DNA of 64,000 bases, from contig BFEA01000059.1 in the NCBI GenBank assembly GCA_003427395.1, positions 2,472,636 through 2,536,635 on the forward strand, given 5' to 3'. Below, piece by piece: positions 43,010-55,413 of this stretch. The translations under genes and the position numbers were made by a program. Position 1 is the first letter of the stretch; each line of letters begins with the position of its first letter. This DNA comes from Chara braunii. Lineage: Eukaryota; Streptophyta; Charophyceae; Charales; Characeae. The notes below the pieces were generated by a model that saw nothing but the letters and a program-made list of their open reading frames with translations, did not search any database and was not told where the DNA came from.

Positions 43010-43211
43010 TACGTCAATTTGACAGGCGATGATGGGCCCTGATCAAAAGTGACTGTTTTTAGGTGTTGCAAGATCTGATCTGCAACTGCTCTCGCACGCA
43101 GCAACGACCTTATGTCCATTTGGCAGGCAATGATGGGCCCTGATCAAAAGCGACTGTTTTTTGCTGTTGCAAGATCTGATCTGCAACTGCTCTCCCAGGC
43201 AGCAACTACCT
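43010..43211. repeat. Tandem duplication, period 101 bp
   Basis: Both units contain GATGATGGGCCCTGATCAAA or AATGATGGGCCCTGATCAAA and TTGCAAGATCTGATCTGCAA, with about 10 percent difference. Confidence 0.9.
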
Positions 43212-43557
43212 TCCAAATCAGTGCACTGGAGGTGGTTCATGTGAGAGGCTGTTCTCTCTGGCAGCATGACAGGTTCGTTCCTCGACTGGCAACTGCTGTG
43301 TCCGTTCCTTGTCTGGCGAGGACGGAGAAGCCAGTCCAGCGTTGCATGAAAATAGACGGTGTGGAGGGTGGTGGCATCGAGATTGCACGCATAGCATAGA
43401 CACCTTCTCTTTTTTTCCCCTCTTCTTTTGTTCCTTTTCTGTCGAGGAGACACCTACTCTCCATTGGCAATAGAGAGTGTGGCGAAGGCCTGCAGGAGAG
43501 CACGCTGCGCACACAGTTATGCAAGCATGGCCGTCAAAGCCACAATGGCACGTCAGG

Positions 43558-43742
43558 CAACAACAGTCTTCCCCCAGCCACCACGCACCCTCATTTTGAC
43601 TTGTATCGGGCCCCGGAAACATACCCTGTGTACATTCATTTTCAGGGCCTTACGCTGGCATATCATTCAACTACAGTCTTTCCCCTAACACAACGCACCC
43701 TCATTTTGACTGTATCCGACGCCAAAAACATACCCTGTGAAG
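43558..43742. repeat. Tandem duplication, period about 110 bp
   Basis: ACAGTCTTTCCCC, ACGCACCCTCATTTTGACT and AACATACCCTGTG occur in both units in the same order. Confidence 0.85.
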
Positions 43743-45155
43743 TGAGGCAAACACGGCTAGTAAGTGGGTGCGGGGAAGAATGCACAACAGAGACTGGTCT
43801 CAATTCTTACGGCGGAAGCTCGCCATGACTGTACCTTTGAAGTGATCACAATAGAGATTACACCGCGCAAATGCTCAGCAGACTGTACCTGCAGGCAATC
43901 AGAATGGCATATGATTCCGCAATGGTCCACCAAAGTGTCCCCCTCGTCATCGGTGGCAGAATCCGTATTCTCACTTCCACAAAAAAGCTCAACTCTGCCA
44001 CTGTTTCTTCTGGCTTCCACTACGTGTCAGGACTTCGAACCCGGCAAACCCCATCAGTCTGTCCAGGACGCATTGACTGATGGATAAGGAACTCACACCA
44101 TCACACTTAAGCCACAAAAATACCCCTGAAGCCACAAAAATACCCCCGAGTATTAAATCGCAAAAATACCCCTGAGAAAAGTGATCAACTTTACTGGCAC
44201 CAAGTTACCAACCCTGCAAACCCTAGCAGACTCGGTTCAAGCACCAGTGTCACTTTTTTGTTTTTCACGAAACTTCAGCGCAGGGATACCCTTGGTGGAG
44301 GTGATAAGAGTGCACTCTCCCCAAGCGGAGTCTGCATAGTTTGCTCCATATACATTGGTGGGGACGAGCGCCAGCTGGAACGCATTCAAAGCAGGGAAAA
44401 AAACTTCTGTCACAGGCAGTTCCACTATATGAAGCATGCCCATTGCATGTTCTCTACCCGCATGAACTTCACAACACGAAGCATGCCCCATCACATGCTA
44501 GCCGAATCACAGGTGGCCCATCGCAGTGCACATTTTCTGTCTTTCTTTTCAATCACCACAATCACGCCAGTTCGATACATACGTACAGAAACACATGTTT
44601 TCCAAAGTCTTCCAACCTGATTTTCCTTCCTTTTTCGAACTATCTTTCTATTGAGTAGCGGAATCTCAGTTTGGTGCCAAATTCCGTGGTGTGCAGGCAT
44701 ACACATATTTATGTTCTCGAGGACCAGGTGCATTTTCACCCGTCTGCCTTACGTAGCACAGCTTTGCAGCCTTTCACGTGTGTTCTCTAAAACCACCAGT
44801 ACCTTTCCCAGCTATTTCGCCAAGATGCACCGGGTAATGCAGGGCCCAAGCAGGGGACGGCCACCGTTGATCAATCGAATCCGCGGCCCTGTTTTCGTTT
44901 CGGCCTTCTGAAACCGCCCGCCCGCGGCCGACATGTGGGAAAGGTAATGGCGGTTTAATGATGCTCTATTGTTTGCATTTTGCAGTTCGGCACCCGAAAC
45001 TGGAAATGATGGAAGGAAGAAGAAGAGAGCGCAGATGGAAGGAAAAAAGGGACAAGCGAGGAGCCAATTAGATCCTCAATCACACCAACACAACAGTAAA
45101 AAACAAAACAGTAAACATGCAGTCCATTCCCGATGGTGAATGATTATGGTGACAG
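43743..45155. other. Non-coding stretch with minor repeats
   Basis: CACAAAAATACCCC is repeated (44113, 44133, with CGCAAAAATACCCC at 44159). No gene recognised. Confidence 0.45.
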
Positions 45156-45159
45156 ACTG

Positions 45160-45560
45160 AACAAGACAGGTCCGCATTTGACCTGTGGATGCACCTCGTC
45201 CGCACATATATCACAGGCAAGATGGCATCCTCATACAAACGCAGAGAAACTTCAAAGCCCAGCCGCTTCCGCAGAGAGGGCATGCCATAAGAGGACAGAG
45301 CGGACGTGTGTGACCCGTGGATGCACCAGCAGAAAAAGTTCCAAGTCCAACCTGCAGAGCGGCCATGCCACAGAAGGGCGGGCCGAACGAGTGTGTAGGC
45401 AAGTGTCAGAAAGAGCATGGAGACTGGACAAGACAGGTCCGCATTTAACCTGTGCATGCACCTCGTCCGCACATATATGACACAGACAACATGTCTTCTA
45501 CACACAAACTTTCTTCGAGTCCAGCCCGTTTTGTAGAGAGGGCATGCCATAAGAGGGCCT
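45160..45560. repeat. Three tandem units of about 135 bp
   Basis: GACAGGTCCGCATTTGACCT (45165) and GACAGGTCCGCATTTAACCT (45432) start outer units; the middle unit (45301) is diverged (GCGGACGTGTGTGACCCGTG). All share GATGCACC/CATGCACC and GGCATGCCATAAGAGG or GGCCATGCCACAGAAGG. Confidence 0.8.
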
Positions 45561-45715
45561 GCATATATATATGCTACTTGCGTAGTTTGATGGTGTGCGT
45601 GTGTTGTATAAACAATCACCAGGATCATCTGAGTTCCAATCCCATCCATAATATTCCATATCCATTCAGATTCAATCGGAAGTTCACCCGTCTGTGCACT
45701 GTATGCACCAAGTAG

Positions 45716-45860
45716 ACACACACAGGACACAAAGGAGTCCTATGTGTGACCACAAACAGGTGAGAATGACCACACACAGGACACACTTGCACACACCAAG
45801 AGGCCACACACATGACACACAGGAGTCCTCTGTGCGGCCACATAGTCGACACACTTGCAC
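45716..45860. repeat. Degenerate ACACAGGACACA-type repeats
   Basis: ACACACAGGACACA and related words (GACCACACACAGGACACAC, GGCCACACACATGACACAC) recur at about 50-bp spacing. Confidence 0.7.
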
Positions 45861-47000
45861 ATGCTCACCGGGCTGCACTCACACACCGAAAGACTCTCCG
45901 GCAACTCAGCAAGTGAGTACCTTTCTCAACCCCCTCAGCAGCAATAGCAGTACCAAGTACCACGGAAAGCCTACAGCATCAACGGCAGCAGTAAAAAACG
46001 TCAGTCATCTAGAGGCTACAGAAGATGGGCCAGGGGTAAGAGTGATCGTTGTCCCCAGCAGATGCGGCAAGAGCATGATATTTCGATGGCAGCAGGTATC
46101 AATCATCGTAGCGCACAGACGCATCAACCTTGCACTTTGCACAGACGACGCATGCAACAGCTGCCAGCTGAGAAATAGACAATGCAAGAAGCATATACCA
46201 CGCAACCATTCCGAATTCTTGTGAAGCGCAACCATTCCAAACTCTCGTGACATTTTGTTTCTTCCAAGCTGAAAGCTTTCAAATGACGTTATTCATCATT
46301 GTGCCAGTTGCCTCCACCCCGACCAAAAAAAAGTTGCGCCAGCACAAGGCTCTGGTACAGGTGCTACGCCTAAATCCGTGTCCTTATGGAGCAGGTTGTA
46401 CCTGGGACAAAGCTTGTTCTGCAAAGGGGCCACGCCTCCCACCATTCGGCAATCTCATTTTGGACAAAAGCAAAGTAGTAGACTACCTCAACTCTAGCAA
46501 AGGTGGAACACTCGCCAAGCACAGCGCGAGGCACTCGAGATTTCCGGTGGTTCAATCCCTCCTCCCCATCCCCCCCATCCTCCAAATCCTCCCCATCCTC
46601 CCCATCCTCCCCATCCTCCACGGAGCAGTAACCTGTGGTGAGCTTTCAGAAGTCAGGTACAAGCAAAGCACCCTGACTGCAGATCACGGACAAGGAGACG
46701 ACAGAATGGAGCTGTTAGAGTAGGGCAACTGGCGACCAATCAAACAATAGAGAACTCAACTTGCCAAGCCAGATTGGCATCAACAGTTCCGCCCGAAGAG
46801 ATCATGCATCCGAGCAAAAACTGCAGAGAGCTGTACGATCAACCACGTGGTCGAGAGCCCTGCGCATCACAACATCGACCTTCTCTCGCAGAAAACGCTG
46901 CAGAGGGAGGATCAAGCAGTCAATCTCAAAGGCTGCATCACATGCAAGAATGAACGCAGACTAGGTATCTTCGACCAGCAGGACGAGGGTACATATGCCC
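45861..47000. other. Non-coding stretch, nothing firm
   Basis: CCTCCCCAT microsatellite at 46559-46620. The frame at 46247-46723 has a short Cys-rich run (PCPYGAGCTWDKAC) but no family match. Confidence 0.4.
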
Positions 47001-47240
47001 GAAGAGGATCACACATGGAAGACGAAAGCCACCACGAGTGAGTCTCCCTTGGCATCTATGTGACTGGTCCAAGCAGGCTGTGGATCAGCCACCTAAACCC
47101 TTACAGCTAGTAGAGCATGGACACAAGCCCAGAAGAGGGTCACACATGAGAAGACACCATGAGTCTCCCTTTGCAGCTAAGCGATCTGTCTAAGCAGATG
47201 TGGAGCAGCCACCTAGACTCTTGCAGCCAGGAGATCACAC
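47001..47240. repeat. Tandem duplication, period about 131 bp
   Basis: GAAGAGGATCACACATGGAA (47001) and GAAGAGGGTCACACATGAGA (47132) each lead to TGAGTCTCCCTT and CAGCCACCTA. Confidence 0.8.
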
Positions 47241-47348
47241 TCGGAACTACTGTCACGCAGCTGTTCCAAAAATATGCCCAAAGGTGCATCAGGAGCCCAC
47301 AACTACCGCAGAAATCTTGCAACAGCCGGCCGTTGCTAACGACGGAGT

Positions 47349-47445
47349 GTAGCCAGGCTCAGGAACCGTTCCCAGCCAGAGACAGGGCAATGCTGCCTTG
47401 CAGTCAGGCTCAGGAACCATTCCGTGCCAGAGACAAGGCAGTGAG
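47349..47445. repeat. Tandem duplication, period 54 bp
   Basis: GGCTCAGGAACCGTTCC and GGCTCAGGAACCATTCC, each followed by GCCAGAGACARGGCA. Confidence 0.88.
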
Positions 47446-49063
47446 GTGCGATCGAAAGCGTGAGCATTCAAAGGGGGGGGGGATCCTGCACACCGCTGGT
47501 ATATGGTCAGAATACACGGGCATGTAAGATTGAGACCAACTACCATCTGCGTAAAATGACTTCGGAGAGTGGAGGAGCCCCGCAAGGCTTCAAGAATCTC
47601 CGGGCTGAAAGGGAGGACATACGGTCAAAAGATGCAGCTCACCCATGGGACACAGGAAGAGCATTGCAAGAGGACAATCACTGCTGCGAACTCGCTAGGG
47701 CGGCAATCCCACAAGGCTCCAACAGGGGGACCTACCTGGTCTTTGGTACACCTTTTCCTCAGAATCCTTCGTGGAGGCGGCAAGTATAAAACGCTCAAAT
47801 GGCATCAGAAGAATGCAGGAATGGCAGCTAACAGATTCCACACACGGCAAACTTGTCGGAGGAAAAAAAAACGACTTGGCGTGGCGAGCAGAAAGGGAGG
47901 GATCTATTTTCTTTCAGCCATCACGGACAAGACCCCCATCGAAAGCAAGCAACCGACTCTAGGCTGGATACCCAGCTACTCTGCACTCGGGTTGATTGCT
48001 TACCGGGTATTGCTGAATGGAGACTGAAAGATGCCCAAATACACAGACGAGATGCCTGTCTTTAGTTGTGGGCCGCCCATCATTGCTGCTATGCAATGGC
48101 GTCGAATGCAGTTTCACCAAAAGACCGATACCAGCGCAAAGACCGTATCAACTGAGTTCACCAATCCCCCGTAGTAAACAAGGGAAAGATTCGGCCCAAG
48201 GCAATACATACTTTAGATGCTGCGAAGAGATTGAATTACCATGAAATTCATAAGCAATACGTGGTTATGGGCCAGCATGTTCGCTGCCACCTGTTTTGAA
48301 ATTCCTGAAAGGCAGCCACAACTTCGTTTTCAGGAGTGCAAAATTGCATCACTACTGTAGTGGAGATGCATCCTGCACCTCCGTTTCCAGCAGCAAAGAT
48401 GCTACCATCTTTCACCCGTTAGAGGGGGAAAGCCCGCGTACAGCCCATTCATACGGCTTTCAAGCACACGAACGCGAGTGGCCCAACAACTACTGGTGAA
48501 GGACATACAGATGAACTTGTAATTGCGGTCAGATACATGCGGGAAAGTCCTACCGTCTTCAGCCGAACAGACCGCCACATCAATAAAAGCTGTATTCGGG
48601 GCAAAAATTTCAGTCCAGATGCCGCAATAATAACCGTGCGCTCTTTCTTTTTTTTTCGTTTTTTTCCACATTTATCTTCTCCTCCCATGCAAGACAGCTG
48701 TATTCACTACGCTATTCTCCTCTCCCATTATTTTGAATGCCTCGCACTAAGTACCTACTTGCCTCACATTAGGTGGAGAAGATACCGTCTTCACCCGAAT
48801 AGAACGCCCGGTCATTACATCTGTATATAGGACATGTTTCCATCTAGATACGGCGATGATGACAAGGCGTTCTGTGCGGGTGAAGAGGCTTATCCTTCGG
48901 ATGAAGGCGATAGAGTAGGTGTAAGGCGTAATAGGGCATTTAGGGGGGAAACAAAGCGCAAGACGACGAGAACGAAGCGCTCACAAGAAACGGCAGGGCA
49001 CCCGTCTTTGTTTCTCATTTCTCTGGTTGACAAAAACTCAATGCTGCCTACAACTAAACGTGA
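47446..49063. other. Non-coding stretch with a short dispersed motif
   Basis: ACCRTCTTCASCCGAA-type words at 48408, 48552 and 48786, plus an inverted form GCGTTCTGTGCGGGTGAAGA at 48868. No gene recognised in 47569-48027 or other frames. Confidence 0.45.
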
Positions 49064-49395
49064 CAGGGAGGAAAAGTACATAACTGTGGGGAAAAGGGTC
49101 GGCCTAGCCGTAAGGTTTCCTGAAAACAATGAGACGAGAAGTTAGCTGACGGAAAGGAAAAAAAAAAAGTAAATTTGGGGAAAAAGGGTGACCAAGCCAT
49201 AAGGTTTTCAGTGGACAACGATACGAGAAGTAGACGTCACGGGGACAAAAAAACAATTCACTGTGGGGAAAAGGGTTGACGTAGTCGTAAGATTTTCTGA
49301 GAACAATGAGATGAGAAGTTGACCTGACGGGGAGAAAAAACCAAACGTAACTGTGGGGAAAAACGTTGTTCTAGCCGTAAGGCTTTCGGATGACA
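49064..49395. repeat. Four tandem units of 88-90 bp
   Basis: Unit starts CTGTGGGGAAAA near 49084, 49173 (diverged), 49261 and 49351. Each has GTCGTAAG/GCCGTAAG, then GAGAACAATGAGA-like and GAGAAGTTGAC-like words in the complete units. Confidence 0.88.
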
Positions 49396-50831
49396 CCTGA
49401 GGACAGCGACAGCGATAGAGAGAGAGAGAGAGACAAAGAGACGAAAGCCACAGTGATTATTAACAGTCAACCCGCAAACAGAAGGTTAGGTCAATCGAAT
49501 ATCTCTGCATTCTGCATAAAATGCAAAGAGGAGACCGCCACTTCCCATGCTGGGTGAACACGGTAGGCAATCCCTGCAACCTCATGTAAGACAAAGGATA
49601 CCGCCGAACTTGGCCTTCGTCTTCCGTGAGGTTTCAGGGATTGCCAACCGTGTTGAATGAGTAGCGATTGCCTGTTAAGGATGTCGTCCTTTGCACCAAT
49701 TATGTTGCTCACGCCTCTTTGATTTCAACTGCGATAAAAACGTTTCGACGTTATACTCCAAAGCTTCCAGGGTAGGCACAAGAAACAACAAACATCGTCG
49801 GTTCAATCGATTATTAACCGATCATCCAACCACCGAGAACCGTACGAGAAAAGGAGGGCAACCAAACCATCATAAAGATCAAGAAAGAAAGAATCATTGC
49901 CAAAGAGAACAACAAAGGGAGGAGAGGGGGGAAAGACGAAACGAAAAGTCCGAGGCAACAAGGAAAAAAAGCGACGGAGACAAAGGAGGAGCGGTTCAAC
50001 AAAAGAAGGATAGCATAAGTAGCAGCAAGAAGAAGAAAGGGATAGCAGAAGAGGAAGTAGCACCAAGAAAACGGAGACGGGGCGTAACACGAGGAAGAAG
50101 ACAAGACCAAGAAAAATGCGAGAAGCAAAAAAAGCTACGGAGACGAAGGAAGAGCAGTTCAACTAAAGAGGGTCAACAGAAGAGGAAGTAGCAAGAAGAA
50201 GAAAACGCAGACGAGTAACGAGGAAGGAGAGTAGACCAGGGAAAAGCGAGAAGAGGAAGGGAATAGTTATTAAACGAAAGGAGAGCAGACGGTACACACA
50301 CTCACTGCCATCCTCGCTTTTCTAACAAAACCCTGGTAACAGAAGTGAAAACAAAATTTTGATGAGCGATATCAGGACAGAGACAGCGAAACATTCTTCG
50401 GTCCACAAATGTCGTCAACGCGATTCCGTCCCATGCCAAATGGGCCCAATTCCACGAATCCGTACGGCAGCGACCAACAGCCGCCCCGTAACGCTTTTTC
50501 TTACGTCCTTCATACCTCTCAACGACGGGCTAAACTAGGTTCAGGGAGCGGGGCAGATGACTTAGTCCAAGGCTGGCACTCTCACTCTTACAAGGTCTCT
50601 ACAAGCGTTTAAGCACCACCGCCTGCGACTGAATCAAACCGCTGCTTCTTACCCGGCTCAAGGAGTCGTCATCAATAAACCACCCCGTCAAAATTCATCG
50701 ACGCAGCTTGGACGAAAGAAGTACTCAGTTCAAATCCCCTGCATTCAATCTCTCACCCCTTCCATGCTCTGCTTTCCCCGCCAAATTGACGTTCTACTGT
50801 TCCCCCTTTCGATTGAGAGAGATTCCCACGT
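49396..50831. other. Region downstream of RPL13a
   Basis: The plus strand is A/G-rich between 49840 and 50290. The lysine/arginine-rich frames there are compositional. The 3' UTR of RPL13a lies at the right end (below 50832, minus strand); no polyadenylation signal could be picked with confidence. Confidence 0.5.
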
Positions 50832-51353
50832 CTACACCACAATAGGCTTGTAACTGATGGGTTCAAGAACCTTCTTAATCTCAGGGAACTTCTGCTCAAC
50901 GGCAGCAATAGCCTTCATTCTTCTCCTGATCAGCTCCTTTTTCAACTTGTAGTACTTGCCGGTCTTATCCTTACGCTTGGCCTCCAGAGTATCGATGGTC
51001 TCTCCGTGATGCCAGCCAACCTCGCCCGAGAGCTGTCCAAGCTTGCAAAACTTGTGGCCGGGCGCGAGACGAAGAACCTTCAGAGCATCAGGAATGACCA
51101 TCTTCTTCATCCTGTCGTAGGGGGGAGGAACACCCTCATACACCTTCAGTCTGTCCAGCGCTGCTGCTCCCCTCTTCGTCTTATGAGGGACCATACCACG
51201 GATCGTTCTCCAGAGAATACGAGAAGGGGACCTGAAGTGAATAGGACCCTTGCTCGGTTTGGTGTTCATACGCTTTCTCAAGAAGCGAAGGAATTTCATC
51301 TTCTGCCGAACCAAACCGCCAGAAAGTGTGATCTCTTCGCATCGTACGACCAC
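50832..51353 (-). CDS. RPL13A: 60S ribosomal protein L13a (uL13), exon 2
   Basis: Encodes the last 173 residues of the cytosolic 60S subunit protein uL13, which binds 25S/28S rRNA. Family text is seen in order: [111 protein letters not shown]. The exon begins after GTGCAG (acceptor at 51354-51359) and continues exon 1 in phase 0, so the join gives ...GQKV-VVRCEE as in other eukaryotes. The total is 211 aa; plant forms are about 206. The last ~30 residues ([20 protein letters not shown] and on) differ from land plants, as is common at this end. The frame is uninterrupted with no damage. Confidence 0.95.
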   Translation of the reverse strand: MVVRCEEITLSGGLVRQKMKFLRFLRKRMNTKPSKGPIHFRSPSRILWRTIRGMVPHKTKRGAAALDRLKVYEGVPPPYDRMKKMVIPDALKVLRLAPGHKFCKLGQLSGEVGWHHGETIDTLEAKRKDKTGKYYKLKKELIRRRMKAIAAVEQKFPEIKKVLEPISYKPIVV

Positions 51354-51419
51354 CTGCACTCAAATTGCCCATCAGCAAACGAAAGTCCACCGATCGTCCC
51401 TCAGTCCATAAAAAAAAAA

Positions 51420-52080
51420 GGAGACCAAACAATTCTCTACATGCTCATCCACAATACAACAACACGATCGCAAGCACAAACCTCCCAAAAAGTAGAAGAC
51501 ATACCCATCCACAATAACATAACGTACTTCTGCCCTCCATAAAGCTGACATTACATCAGACGAGTTCGTCAAATTGTGAGTCAATGATACACAGGAGATC
51601 ATCCCTCAGTCCTCCATCAAAAGGAAGAATACCAAATGGCACTCTCTTCTAACATAACAATTCTCTAAATACTTGTCGACAATACAACAACAAGATTGCA
51701 AGCACAAATCATCAAAAAGTACAACCAATTCTCAACGCACTCCTCCTCTCCTTCAGACTTCAACACAGTCCTCCACCAAAACGAGACCAAATGGGACTCT
51801 GGCAACATTTTGGCAACACAGCAATTCTCAACATACTGATCCGCAATACAATCGCAGGCACAAATTTTAAAAAACGGAAGACATGCTTACAACCAATGCT
51901 CAACGCACTGCTTCTCTCCTTCAGACTTCAACAGTCCTCCACCAAAACGAGACCAAATGGGACTCTGGTAACATTTTGCCAACACAACAATTCTCTACAT
52001 ACTGATCCGCAATACAATCGCAGGCACAAATCTTAAAAAACGGAAGACATGCTCAACGTACTGCTGCTCCTTCAGACTTC
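51420..52080. repeat. Intronic tandem repeats, about 157-166 bp
   Basis: ACCAAATGGGACTCTGG at 51787 and 51953, with weaker copies near 51423 and 51631. They share CAATTCTC(T/A)ACATACTGATC, CAATACAATCGCAGGCACAA and AAACGGAAGACATGC. Confidence 0.88.
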
Positions 52081-53214
52081 TTCGTTCAGAGATTCGTCGA
52101 ATTGGGAAGAACGATACACAGGCGATTATTCGTCAAATACGGAATGAATGACACAAAGGAGATAACGTGATCCCTTTAAAAGGATGACACTTGAGACCCG
52201 AAAACTAATCCAATCCTGAAAGCAAGAGAGACAAATCCTCCTCTGTGAACGAAACAGCGGCCCACAAGACGACTAGCGCCGAGTTGACGCGGAATGCAGG
52301 GATCCATCGAGGGATAGACTTTTCCCGTTGTTACGGAATTGCAAGGACCCATCAAGGAATACACTTTTCTCGCAAAACGACTGATAACGTGGCAGTCTAT
52401 TAAAGCGAAGTCTATATCCATCACCAATCACAACTGCAGAGCATGCATGAGCGACATGTCATGTAAAGTGAGAAAAAGACGACAACAAGGGAGCAAACGA
52501 CACGACAAACGGACAGAGGATCCTCTATATTTTCCTTTTTTTATTAAAAACTAATAATTAGAAACACAAACTGCCAAGCTGGCTCGTCTACAGTGTGAAG
52601 GCAAGCAGCCATCGAGGGGTAGTCGCGCGCGAGGGAGCCATAGCAGCATAGGAGATAGCATGGCAACAAAGAGAGAAAAACGAGACTTGCAATCAAGTCT
52701 TTAACAGACCTGAAGCATCACTAGCGGGTATCGCAAACGTCGAGATGCTCGTCTACAGGTAGGTAGACTATTGCGCCGTGCACCTGCCTTGTAGCTGAAC
52801 AGCGAACACGTCGACCTAGTAACGTACAGGTGGGTACCCTCTCAAAGCTTGTTGCGGTATTCACAACGGGAAGCACTACCCGCTTAAACCGCAAGTACAC
52901 GGCCCCAGCCTTGCAAAAAGTTTTTTCGCCACAAGCAAAACTCGGAGGGGCCGCGCGGCGTGGGGCGCCGTTGAAAAAAAAATCGGCGGCCTCTGAAGTG
53001 GTGCGGGTTTCGTGCTGACACCCGCGGGCTGATGTGCGTAGTGGTGCTTTAATCGAAAACAAGGGGCCCAAACAGGTGAGAGAGTGAAAACGAAAAGGGT
53101 TCCACTCGATGGAATTCCAAAACCTACAGGCGGGCTTGCATCTCGGAGTCAGTCCACTGCATCATACCTGAGATGGCCCAGTCGACATAACTCGACCACG
53201 CTGGCATGTCAACT
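52081..53214. other. Intronic stretch, no gene seen
   Basis: CAAGGACCCATCAAGGAATACACTTTTC-like words repeat once (near 52300 and 52345). Nothing else recognised. Confidence 0.4.
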
Positions 53215-53530
53215 ATACCTGCTGATCATAAATTTAATTCCAGTTACCTAAACGCGCTCTTATAGACCGGATGTTCATGTCGGATGAAGACAGTATACTT
53301 GGTGATCACACAGGTTTAACTCCCGTGCCTGAATGCTCCCTTCCAACGAAAAAGACAAGTACCTAAGCACGCTCTTAGGCCGACGTCCTTTTCGGGTGAA
53401 GACGTATACTCGCTGATCACAGGTCAACGGCTTCAACTCCCGTACTCCTAAGAGTTTTATCTTCGAACGAAGGGGACAAATGCCATTAATGTCCCTGCTC
53501 ACTCTGCTAGGTGAAGAAACATATTTACGA
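53215..53530. repeat. Intronic diverged tandem repeats, about 110 bp
   Basis: GCTGATCA/GGTGATCAC words at 53222, 53301 and 53412 are each followed by TTTAATTCC/TTTAACTCC/TTCAACTCC. Two of the three also have ACGCTCTTA. Confidence 0.7.
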
Positions 53531-54279
53531 GGACATACTTCTGAACCGTTGCTACAAACCCTAAACGACGTCCCACCACGGTGTACTCTGCCGTCCAACC
53601 AAACCCTAAAATGATACCCCGACTGTATTTTTTCGCTCGTCTACCCGCTATATAAATTCCCACTGATAAACACTGGCCTTCCACCACTCCAATAGAGTAC
53701 CATGTCCCACTCGTCCCATTACAGCAGGCTACGAATGTCCCACTCATCCCATTACAGCAGGGCTAAGAATGGCACAGAACATGCACTGGTGCCACCGAGA
53801 TGCACGTCACACTGTGATGCTCTGAAATCCGCTATCACTATAAAACGCAGTCATCGACGGGGGTTTTCGACTCGTCGAACTACAAGCGTTCGTTGTGATT
53901 CCACTTCTGAAATACAGCAAAAACACAAAACTCTGGCTGAAAAACGGCCAATCGCTTCGCAAAGAGGAAAAACATTCCGCGATTTCGCCCACATCCACTC
54001 AGAACGCACATTTCCATTCGACTGACTGAAGTCGAAACAACTCCTAAAAAGAAGCAGACAAGGTATTCGCCGAGGACAGTAGTAGAGAAGGAACAAAACT
54101 AGGGGACACATGAAAACTAGGGGACACATGGATAAGTACAAATTTTTAAACGTGAAAAGCGGACTAATCATAAAGCAAAGAATAGGGCGCGGGCGTGATA
54201 GCAATCAGAGCAAGAAAAAGGGCACCTAGGAAACCGTGCGATTAAGCCGGGAGAGTGTAGAAAACACAGATCGATGAAG

Positions 54280-55060
54280 AGAAGAAGACACGGGAAAGGA
54301 AGAGAAACGACAAAGACGGAAGATGGGAGACAATATTGGGAAAGGAGACGACCGGAGGAACAACGAGGGCGAGGAGTGGGAAAAGACTATGGAGAGAAAA
54401 GGGAGGGGAGAGGCAGAGAAGAAGAGGGAGATTGGAGAGGAGAGGGAGAGAGGAGAGGAAGAGGAGAGGAGGCAGAGAAGAGGGAGAGTAAGGAGAAAAA
54501 TGATGGATAAACGGACTAAGGGAGAGAAGGGAGAGAAGGGGAAGAACAGAGGAGGGAAAGACGAAGAAATGGGAGTAGGAAGAGAAGGGAGAGAAGATGA
54601 AGGGAAGAGGACAAAAGACGGAGAAGAAAGGTTGGTGACACGAGGCTCGGAGACAAGGCGGGGGAGTAGAGAAGACGGCGAGCAGAGGGAGACGGACAGA
54701 AGGAAGATTGGGAAGGAGGCGTGCAAAACCGGCGAAAGGGTAGAGAAGAGGAAAAGGAGGAAAGAAGAGAAAGAGAAGCCGGAGAGAAGAGTGAGAGACG
54801 GATGAGAACAGGGAGACAGGATAGGAGAGAGGAAACGCAGAGAAACGGCGATGGGGAACACGGCAGTGAAAGAACTGGGAGATGGGAAATGACGTTGGCA
54901 AAGGAGAGGAATGGAGTGACGGCAGGAGGAGAGGAAAGGGCGTCGGCAGAGGGCGGAGAGGAAAAGACGGCAGAGAGCGAGGACAGGGAGGAATGGCAAG
55001 GGCAAAGATCAAGAGAACCCAGAATACAGAGAGAATGACGAGAAGGAGAGGCGGGACAAG
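54280..55060. repeat. 780-bp purine (plus) / pyrimidine (minus) tract
   Basis: The plus strand is almost all A and G. The minus strand (the transcribed RNA) is C/U-rich. The two long minus-strand frames here (Leu/Ser/Pro-rich) follow from composition. Confidence 0.9.
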
Positions 55061-55413
55061 GCAAGACGGAGGAATCAGAAAGTAGATGACACGACGGAAA
55101 ACGCGTAAGGCTGAGCCGAGAGGATCATGGAAAAGGCAGGGTTGGACAGACGAATGAAGAAAGCAGAAAGAAGATACAAGACAAGAAAGACGAGGTAGAT
55201 GGGCGACGAGGATGAAGAGGACGCGGCGACAAGATCGGCGAAAATGAGTACTGCATGGTAAGAGACGTCAGAGGAGTGAAAAAAAAGACATGAAAACAGA
55301 CAAATGATCCCGGGAAAGGGATGATTAGAACAGAAAACTGCGAGTACAACAACGACAAGAATGAAAAAAAACACAGAGTTTGTCGCCGTCATCTCGACGG
55401 CTTTTGCACTCAC

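Larger units (their letters stand above)
51354..55413 (-). other. RPL13A: RPL13a intron (4060 bp)
   Basis: Donor GTGAGT (55413-55408, minus strand) and acceptor GTGCAG (51359-51354), phase 0. It is long for a ribosomal protein intron and full of repeats: 51420-52080, 53215-53530 and a purine/pyrimidine tract at 54280-55060. No nested gene was found. Box C/D snoRNAs, present in vertebrate RPL13A introns, could not be shown. Confidence 0.9.

Noticed and set aside
46247-46723. CCCH zinc-finger protein
   Set aside because: A single PCPYGAGCTWDKAC stretch without the His spacing or a second finger; the surroundings are tandem repeats.
49691-50191. Lys/Arg/Glu-rich protein on the plus strand
   Set aside because: Compositional frame in A/G-rich DNA with no domain; an overlapping frame is open on the other strand for the same reason.
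54226-55064. Long Leu/Ser/Pro-rich proteins on the minus strand
   Set aside because: They exist because the strand is almost pure pyrimidine, overlap in several frames, and lie in the RPL13a intron.
51355-55413. Box C/D snoRNAs in the RPL13a intron
   Set aside because: Some TGATGA- and CTGA-like words occur, but I could not find a pair with correct spacing and a terminal stem.
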